From Xenococcus sp. MO_188.B8 (lineage in GTDB: Bacteria > Cyanobacteriota > Cyanobacteriia > Cyanobacteriales > Xenococcaceae), in contig JASJDR010000051.1 of the NCBI GenBank assembly GCA_030065615.1, positions 1-39,618 on the forward strand: a stretch of DNA of 39,618 nucleotides. Direction: 5' to 3'. The translations under genes were made by a program, and so were the position numbers. Of the stretch, positions 1 through 5,223 are shown one piece after another (position 1 is the stretch's first letter; each line of letters opens with the position of its first letter). Under the pieces are notes generated by a model, which searched no databases, was not told the origin of the DNA, and saw only the letters and a list, made by a program, of their open reading frames with translations.

Positions 1-181
1 CCCTCTATAATCCCTCTTTTGTCACTACTGGTAATAAAGGAAAGTTTAGGCAGTAAGAAAAGAGAGAAAATCAAATTGATTAGTATAAAAGCGAGAAAGA
101 CCAGAAAATTGATTCATCAAATCAATCAACTTTAAGAAACATCTCGTCATACCAGGGATTTTGAAAACTTTTAAGGTAGGC

Positions 182-1450
182 TTAATAAGACAATAAAATA
201 CATAGGGTTGAATAATAATTCTTAGGTTGTTTAAAGCTGTTCTTGCTCCGTCCTATACGCTGAGGGAACCTCAGCGCGGGCGGTGCGCTTTTCCAACTTG
301 TACCAACCGTCCAAAAGGAATGTTTTTGAAGTTGGGGTAGCTCAAAATTATTGGCTGTAAGCCCTAGGTTATCTGGCTGCTCGACATCTAAGGTTAACAG
401 TTTGAAGTAATTAGCTTGGATACTTACTAATAGATAAGCACTCATGACCAATTCCCACCATCGTTCAATACTTTGGTAATCCGTGAGGCGAAAATCTCGC
501 CAACCTAACTCATTTTTGACCTGTTTGAAGCTATACTCAATCCAATTTCTCAGACTATAAAGAGGTGCCAGTTTTAATTGGATTTTTCCTTCGAGGTTGG
601 TCATGATATACCAACTATCTTCTCCTGTCGGGTCGGGGACAGCCTTTTTACTAATTTGATAGTAACGAATTACTCGGCGCTTACCAAAAATAATTTCGCG
701 GATATATCTGGTCTCTGAGCAACGACGAGATAGTTTTTGTTCATAAGCTAGCCATCGATTCCGACGAACTTTTTCTCCTGGTCCTAACAAAACACCATGG
801 TTCGAACGAATCGCCACAATGTATTTGAGTTTATAGCGATTTAACGCTGCTATTACATTACCGCTTTCACCATATAAACTATCTGCTAAAACTAATTTAA
901 TTTTGAAACCCCATTGTTTTAATTCTTGCAAAATTTCTACGGCTAATTGAGTCTTAGTTTTATATTCATCTGATTCTTTCAATCTTTTTCTAGGCTTAAA
1001 AATTTTAAAGATTAAGGGATAAGTGATTTCTTCTACTACTGCATAAGCATTTACTGATACTATGCCATTATCTGTCTTTCCGATATTTCCAATGTATTGA
1101 CGAGATACATAATCAGTTGTTTTTCCTTTCTTGGTATCTCCTGTTTCATCAATACATAAAATTATGGCTTGTTCTCCAATTAGTAGTTTCGTTAACCATA
1201 ATCTGGTTTCTCTGACTTGTTCTACTTTCCACAATCCAGAGCGTAAGAAGTGATTTAGTCTCTGTCCGTCTTTTAGTCCTGTTGCTTTGGCAATCTCTGG
1301 TAATGACTTTCTGGGAATTTCTGAGAGCATTCCTAGATGCAAATATTTAAAACATTCAAATAGTCTGACATCATTAAATAGACTTCGGTAAGCATGACAA
1401 TAATCGTCTATAAATCCTACGGTCTGAATTGAAGCTCTTGCTGCTACCAT
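182..1450 (-). CDS. IS701-family DDE transposase
   Basis: This 422-residue protein is the transposase of the surrounding insertion sequence and would cut and join DNA at the element ends. The motif CIDETGDTKKGK places the first catalytic Asp at about residue 101. The second Asp (LVLADSLYG) is at about 190, and the Glu (LRNWIEYSFKQVKNELGW) at about 305, giving a full DDE triad. The core resembles the DDE_5/IS701 group common in cyanobacteria. The last 50 residues or so look abnormal: a palindrome at 258-276 lies inside the coding end and gives a Pro/Arg-rich stretch, so the C-terminus may have been altered by a small inserted repeat. The catalytic core is intact and the protein could be active. 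The gene lies wholly between the inverted ends. Confidence 0.88.
   Translation of the reverse strand: MVAARASIQTVGFIDDYCHAYRSLFNDVRLFECFKYLHLGMLSEIPRKSLPEIAKATGLKDGQRLNHFLRSGLWKVEQVRETRLWLTKLLIGEQAIILCIDETGDTKKGKTTDYVSRQYIGNIGKTDNGIVSVNAYAVVEEITYPLIFKIFKPRKRLKESDEYKTKTQLAVEILQELKQWGFKIKLVLADSLYGESGNVIAALNRYKLKYIVAIRSNHGVLLGPGEKVRRNRWLAYEQKLSRRCSETRYIREIIFGKRRVIRYYQISKKAVPDPTGEDSWYIMTNLEGKIQLKLAPLYSLRNWIEYSFKQVKNELGWRDFRLTDYQSIERWWELVMSAYLLVSIQANYFKLLTLDVEQPDNLGLTANNFELPQLQKHSFWTVGTSWKSAPPALRFPQRIGRSKNSFKQPKNYYSTLCILLSY
258..276. repeat. Perfect 8-bp palindrome inside the transposase 3' end
   Basis: CGCTGAGG and CCTCAGCG flank a GAA loop. The palindrome sits in a locally G+C-rich patch (about 245-295) of the otherwise AT-rich transposase gene. 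It resembles the small dispersed palindromic repeats of cyanobacterial genomes. The palindrome at 28432-28444 has the same GAA loop. Confidence 0.5.
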
Positions 1451-1520
1451 TTTTCTACAAGATCTCGCTCAGCTTTTCGTGATTATTTTATCTCTCTTAG
1501 TGACAAAAGAGGGATAATTC

Positions 1521-1540
1521 AGACTACTTTTAGTCTTTTT
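1521..1540 (+). terminator. Possible weak rho-independent terminator
   Basis: AGACTA (1521-1526) pairs with TAGTCT (1531-1536) across a four-base loop and is followed by a run of T. The stem is short and AT-rich. It could end a plus-strand transcript that the insertion sequence has separated from its gene. Confidence 0.3.
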
Positions 1541-1826
1541 CGGAATTGCCAGTGATATTACACTCGCGAATTTCTATTAAGTTGAGTGTAATGGTTAAGC
1601 AATTGCCCGTAACCATTGCTTGATGGCACAAGAATGTTCCGAGGATTAGCGCTAAAGCAATCAATAAAGGATTATTTGATGTATATCTTTCTTTGATTTA
1701 GGAGCATTAGTACTTTTTAAGTTGTTCCGACATGTGACTATTTTTCAATCTTACGCTTTTGAACGCAACTTGGTATAAGCTTTTGCATCATATTGAGATA
1801 TTACCTCTTACCTTTTCCCTCTCACC
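1541..1826. other. Intergenic spacer with two adjacent perfect inverted repeats
   Basis: No gene is seen. ATTACACTC at 1557-1565 pairs with GAGTGTAAT at 1584-1592. Overlapping the second arm, AATGGTTA at 1590-1597 pairs with TAACCATT at 1610-1617. The two hairpins share bases and are mutually exclusive, so they may be an old element end or an RNA switch-like structure. Function unknown. Confidence 0.4.
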
Positions 1827-2870
1827 TTAAATCAATCCCAATTTCACTAAACGTTCAATAGTTGCTTGCTGAGTTTCGATAAAATGTTGCCGTGCAACTT
1901 TTCCCTCTAACATACTATTAGCAGGATAAAAGTGAGGCAGATCATAACTTTGCATATATAAACTTGCCCGATGTCGCGACAATGTATTCTTAATTCCTGG
2001 TCTTCTGCGATCGCGTCTTAAAGCAACCAGATCGATCTCGGCATAGGCTGCCATACTTTCTCCCGAACCAGTCTCAGCTAACACAATCCCCCGATAATCA
2101 ACAATTTTAGAACCGCCATCTACAGAAGAGATCGGCACTGGACTATTGGCAATCCCAGCAGTATTAGCCGAAATAACATAGACCATATTTTCCACCGCCC
2201 GCGAAATTTTAGCCGCCTCTTTCGGCGATCGCGCATCTCCATAAACCTCTGAGGTAGGATGGAGCAAAATTTCCGCTCCTCGCATCGCTAAAGAGCGCGC
2301 TACTTCAGGAAACAAGATCTCATCAGACGCGATCGCAGCTAGATTCCCAATCGCGGTTTTCGCCACAGGAAAAGCACCCTCCAAACCATATAAGTCCAGA
2401 TATTTGTCCCAAACATCAGCCGGTGTGGGAGTATACACAGAATTGAGCCGCCGATAACGCAACACCATTGTCCCAGCCGGATCGAAAACAAAACAATTCT
2501 GAAAATAAAGATGAGGAAAATTGGGATCTAGTTCATAGGCATTGCCTGCCAGAAAAATATTATGTTTCTGAGCTATTTGCGCCAAATCATCATAGAGCGG
2601 ATCATCCATATCCAGACAAGCTTTAGCTGCCCAACCCGCTACACTGTCTCCCATGGGAAAACTGGTCAGCCAATATTCAGGTAGTACCACTAAACGACAG
2701 TCAGCACCAATAAAAGCCCGCGCTGCAGCGATTTGCGGATCTAAACGCGCGATCGCATTTTTGATCAGCGATCGCACTTCTGCTTTGTCGGTCGCATGGT
2801 TAACGGCGTGACAAGTAACCTGGAGAGCCAAAGCTCGGAATGAATCAAGGCGATCGGTGTTTGTGTCCAT
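1827..2870 (-). CDS. Nitrilase/carbon-nitrogen hydrolase-fold protein with altered catalytic residues
   Basis: The preferred start is the ATG at 2870 (347 residues). An upstream extension to 2957 would run into the divergent gene at 2932. The length and the motifs LPEYWLT (Glu65), YRRLN and DEILFPEVAR show the nitrilase superfamily fold, whose members cleave C-N bonds in nitriles or amides with a Glu-Lys-Cys triad. Glu65 is kept. The Lys position of the YRK motif reads Arg (about 141), and the nucleophile position in ASDEILFPE reads Ser (about 182) when aligned to the amidase motif CDDGNYPE. The protein may therefore be inactive as a classical nitrilase, or may use another chemistry or act as a regulator. 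It is divergent from the DUF4346 gene, with 61 bases between the starts that should hold both promoters. Confidence 0.82.
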   Translation of the reverse strand: MDTNTDRLDSFRALALQVTCHAVNHATDKAEVRSLIKNAIARLDPQIAAARAFIGADCRLVVLPEYWLTSFPMGDSVAGWAAKACLDMDDPLYDDLAQIAQKHNIFLAGNAYELDPNFPHLYFQNCFVFDPAGTMVLRYRRLNSVYTPTPADVWDKYLDLYGLEGAFPVAKTAIGNLAAIASDEILFPEVARSLAMRGAEILLHPTSEVYGDARSPKEAAKISRAVENMVYVISANTAGIANSPVPISSVDGGSKIVDYRGIVLAETGSGESMAAYAEIDLVALRRDRRRPGIKNTLSRHRASLYMQSYDLPHFYPANSMLEGKVARQHFIETQQATIERLVKLGLI

Positions 2871-2931
2871 TCTTCTTATTGAAAATCCTGCTATTATACT
2901 TAATCCATAATTACAACTTTTAGCAATTTTA

Positions 2932-3315
2932 ATGACTGGACTTAGAGAAAAAATCAAAGCGATCGACGATAAATTATCTAAACGACCTATAGACCTCGAT
3001 CCAGGAGGTTATTATGTGATTTATATCGATCGCGAAGCGGAATTAATTTGTGCCAAACATTATACTAATGTTATTAATGAGCGTGGTTTAGCAGTCGATC
3101 CCGATACAGGTGAAGTAATTGCAGCTCGGGGAAAAGTAAACCGAACAGCAGAAACACTCTACACTGCCAGAACAGCCAAAGAGCTATGTGTCAAAGTTAT
3201 TGAAGAACCTCAACCTTGTCCGATAACGATGCTGGATCATGCAGCCTATCTAGGAAGAGAATTTATGCGTGCTGAATATGCTCTAGTGACTGGGGAAGAG
3301 TATGTTCAGGATTAG
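2932..3315 (+). CDS. DUF4346 domain protein
   Basis: This 127-residue protein matches the DUF4346 family as I know it from cyanobacteria: an N-terminal basic segment, then DPGGYYVIYIDRE, an AKHYTNVINERGLAVDPDTG segment, TARTAKELC, and the conserved tail LDHAAYLGREFMRAEYALVTG. In other organisms the domain can be attached to pteroate-synthase-like domains, but here it stands alone. Its biochemical function is not known. It is soluble, with no signal or membrane segment. The ATG at 2932 lies 61 bases from the divergent nitrilase start. The gene is followed by a spacer of short tandem repeats, so it is probably a single-gene unit. Confidence 0.82.
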   Translation: MTGLREKIKAIDDKLSKRPIDLDPGGYYVIYIDREAELICAKHYTNVINERGLAVDPDTGEVIAARGKVNRTAETLYTARTAKELCVKVIEEPQPCPITMLDHAAYLGREFMRAEYALVTGEEYVQD

Positions 3316-3325
3316 GGGAAGGAAG

Positions 3326-3384
3326 TCAAGAGTCAAAAGTCAAAAGCCCTAAAGGATACCGCTCCGCATATCAAAAGTCAAAAG
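3326..3384. repeat. Tandem heptamer TCAAAAG array split by a 24-bp insertion
   Basis: Heptamers run TCAAGAG (3326), TCAAAAG (3333) and TCAAAAG (3340), then an unrelated 24-base block at 3347-3370 (CCCTAAAGGATACC... to ...CCGCATA), then TCAAAAG (3371) and TCAAAAG (3378) in register. Tandem heptamers are common in cyanobacterial spacers. The block is read as a small dispersed repeat inserted precisely between two units. Confidence 0.7.
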
Positions 3385-3584
3385 TTCAACACTTTTTTCT
3401 CTGTTTCCTAATCCCCCTTCTCTATCCCTAATAGATAATTTATTATGCGCAATTACTTACTTTGTATTAATGCAGATGAAATATTAAGAAAGATAATTAC
3501 TTCGTAATGTTTTATCATGCATGAAATAACACTAATTAAAGAAGTAGTTATTTGCTACAAATAAAGCTCAAATTACTGTTTAGA

Positions 3585-3986
3585 ATGACTAAGTTTGATG
3601 TTTTTCTCTGTCACAATACTCAGGATAAGCCAGAAGTTATAAAGATTGCTCGTCAGCTAAAACAAAGAGGACTTAAGCCTTGGTTGGATATATGGGAACT
3701 TCCTCCAGGGAAATCTTGGCAAGCTTTGTTAGAGGAACAAATTGAAGATGTTAAGTCTGCTGCGGTTTTTGTTGGTAGTAGTGGTTTGGGTCCTTGGCAA
3801 GAGCATGAGATGAGAGCTTTTTTGAGTGAATTTAATGAGAGAGGTTGTCCTGTAATTCCTGTTTTATTAGGTGACGCTGCTAAAAAGCCTGAGCTACCGA
3901 TTTTTTTGAAGAGTTTGGGATGGGTTGATTTTAGGAATGCTGAATCTAATCCTATGGGGCGATTGGTTTGGGGATTACTGGAGTAA
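3585..3986 (+). CDS. TIR domain protein, N-terminal half of a frame-split TIR-FGE protein
   Basis: The start is taken as the ATG at 3585 (MTKFDVFLCHNTQDK), because homologues begin with this segment; the TTG at 3552 only adds an atypical leader. The 133 residues form a bacterial TIR domain: FDVFLCHNTQDK (strand A), a GLKPWLDIWELPPG loop, the AAVFVGSSGLGPWQEHEM region whose WxxxE-type Glu is the expected NAD-cleaving residue, and PVIPVLLG. The reading frame ends at 3986 in the sequence MGRLVWGLLE. In the other frame the DNA reads on as GITGVKP, the way fused cyanobacterial TIR-FGE proteins continue, so the natural product is probably one fused protein. TIR domains of this kind act in defence or cell-death signalling by consuming NAD. 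Confidence 0.82.
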   Translation: MTKFDVFLCHNTQDKPEVIKIARQLKQRGLKPWLDIWELPPGKSWQALLEEQIEDVKSAAVFVGSSGLGPWQEHEMRAFLSEFNERGCPVIPVLLGDAAKKPELPIFLKSLGWVDFRNAESNPMGRLVWGLLE

Positions 3987-4822
3987 AGCCTGTTGATTTT
4001 GATTCTCCTCAAGTTTCTGTTGTTGAATCATTAGAAGAGGTTTTAGTGTCTTCGGGAGCTTCTGATGTGATGGAGAAAATTCCTGAATTAGTCGATCATT
4101 TTCAAGATTTTATTGAAGATTTGGGCAATGGTGTTGAATTGGAGATGGTTGCTATCTCTGGTGGTACTTTTATGATGGGTTCACCAGAGGGTGAAGGACA
4201 ATTTTATGAGAAACCTCAGCATGAAGTTACTGTTTCTTCTTTTTATATGGGTAAGTATCCAATTACTCAGTTACAGTATACGCAAATAATGGGTAAAAAT
4301 CCATCTAGATTTGAGGGTAATCAACGGCCTGTAGAGCGGGTTTCTTGGAGTATGGCGGTAGAGTTTTGTGAGAAGTTATCAAAACAAACTGGAAGGGAAT
4401 ATAGATTGCCGACTGAGTCTGAGTGGGAATATGCTTGTCGAGCTGGGACTACTACTAAATATTGCTTTGGTAATACTATTTCAGGTAATTTAGCTAATTT
4501 TAGTAGTAATGTCGGTGCAACTACCTCAGTTGGACGTTATACACCTAATAAGTTAGGTTTGTATGATATGCATGGAAATGTTTGGGAATGGTGTCAGGAT
4601 AATTGGCATTGGGGCTATAAGAGTTCTCCTAATGATGGTAGAGCATGGTTAAAGAAAGGTTTTTTTGGGCGCCTATTGTCTCTCAATTATAAAGTTATTC
4701 GCGGTGGTTCCTGGAACGACAATCCTAATTTTTGCCGCTCAGCTGCCCGCTTCAGCGATAGCCTCGAGAATGCCAGCAACGATGACGGGTTTCGGGTTGT
4801 CTGTATGGTGCCGAGGACTTAG
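3968..4822 (+). CDS. FGE/SUMF1-like (C-lectin fold) domain, likely DGR target
   Basis: This is the second half of the split TIR-FGE protein. Its frame opens at TTG 3968 and overlaps the TIR frame by 19 bases, but homology suggests it should be joined to the TIR part near 3971. It holds a linker of about 55 residues and then a formylglycine-generating-enzyme-like domain: MVAISGGTFMMGSPEGE, HEVTVSSFYMGKYPIT, RLPTESEWEYACRAG, GLYDMHGNVWEWCQDNW, RGGSWNDNP and GFRVVC. In FGE enzymes this fold oxidises a sulfatase cysteine. In DGR targets the same fold is a binding module whose last segment is hypermutated. The coding style changes abruptly, from T-rich codons upstream to G+C-rich codons with C or T in third position from about 4697. 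An independent translational start is possible but less likely. Confidence 0.85.
   Translation: MGITGVKPVDFDSPQVSVVESLEEVLVSSGASDVMEKIPELVDHFQDFIEDLGNGVELEMVAISGGTFMMGSPEGEGQFYEKPQHEVTVSSFYMGKYPITQLQYTQIMGKNPSRFEGNQRPVERVSWSMAVEFCEKLSKQTGREYRLPTESEWEYACRAGTTTKYCFGNTISGNLANFSSNVGATTSVGRYTPNKLGLYDMHGNVWEWCQDNWHWGYKSSPNDGRAWLKKGFFGRLLSLNYKVIRGGSWNDNPNFCRSAARFSDSLENASNDDGFRVVCMVPRT
4697..4822 (+). other. Candidate DGR variable region at the FGE 3' end
   Basis: The last 41 codons contain the invariant skeleton RGGSWN, NP, CRSA, R and GFRVVC, with variable residues between. Variable codons nearly all end in C or T (GAC, TTT, GCC, TTC, AGC, GAT, AGC, CTC, GCC, AGC), as expected if AAC/AAT codons of a template repeat had their adenines randomised by an error-prone reverse transcriptase. 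The block is richer in G+C than the gene around it and ends at the stop codon, where DGR target regions normally lie. No reverse transcriptase, Avd gene or template copy was seen in this window. Confidence 0.68.
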
Positions 4823-5003
4823 CACTTTGCACTTTTTGCTCTATTTTCCCTTTGCCCTATTTTTAATATTTAAATTAGAATAAGTTAAATATCATATTTA
4901 GGATTAATTCTTGCTACTCATCAGACATTTATATCGTTTCCAATTCCCATAATTTCTAAAATCTGATTGTTGAAACTTATAACCTATACGTAGCAAAAAT
5001 TAG

Positions 5004-5031
5004 GGACTTAGAATTTTCCACTTTTTGCCCT
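5004..5031 (+). repeat. Partial direct copy of the FGE gene 3' end
   Basis: GGACTTAG, seven bases, then CACTTTTTGC occurs at 4815-4839 (the FGE stop codon and what follows) and again at 5004-5028, in the same spacing. Over 28 bases 24 are identical. The rest of 4823-5072 shows no gene. The copy may be the relic of a duplicated or deleted target or template cassette. Confidence 0.45.
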
Positions 5032-5072
5032 CTTGCTCTTTATCTTTATAATTACTACTCAAAGAAAAACAT

Positions 5073-5177
5073 TCATCCTTCGATGATTGTTCCTTCATGT
5101 AACTCATAGCGTCTACTTTCTGGGAGCCATTCAATAAATTCATCAAAGGTTATGAGTTGAGGTAAAGACTGAATCAT
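5073..5177 (-). pseudogene. N-terminal remnant of a Uma2-family (DUF820) nuclease gene
   Basis: Read from 5177 on the minus strand, a 34-residue frame starts MIQSLPQLITFDEFIEWLPE and ends RYELHEGTIIEG at a TGA. This matches the start of cyanobacterial Uma2/DUF820 proteins (PD-(D/E)XK-like, usually about 190 residues). The rest of the gene is missing, so this is a truncated fragment. Such genes are numerous and often decay in cyanobacteria. Confidence 0.6.
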
Positions 5178-5223
5178 AGTGATTGCCAAATTGAGATGTT
5201 TTAATTCTAGTCAATAACAGGCA

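Larger units (their letters stand above)
12..1513 (-). mobile_element. IS701-like insertion sequence with inverted ends and target duplication
   Basis: Both ends carry the same 16 bases in inverted orientation, CCCTCTTTTGTCACTA at 12-27 and its complement at 1498-1513. The element is bounded by the direct repeat ATAAT at 7-11 and 1514-1518, read as a 5-bp target duplication. Between the ends is a single transposase gene on the minus strand. The exact match of ends and duplication suggests a fairly recent insertion. IS701-family elements are usually described with a shorter duplication (about 4 bp), so the family assignment rests on the protein. Confidence 0.85.

Noticed and set aside
790..815. 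tRNA T-loop-like GGTTCGAA
   Set aside because: It lies within the intact transposase coding sequence and no cloverleaf can be built around it.
3965..3980. Programmed -1 frameshift joining TIR and FGE
   Set aside because: The TTTGGGGA context is not a canonical X XXY YYZ slippery heptamer for the reading frame and no clear downstream stimulatory structure was seen; a lost G is simpler.
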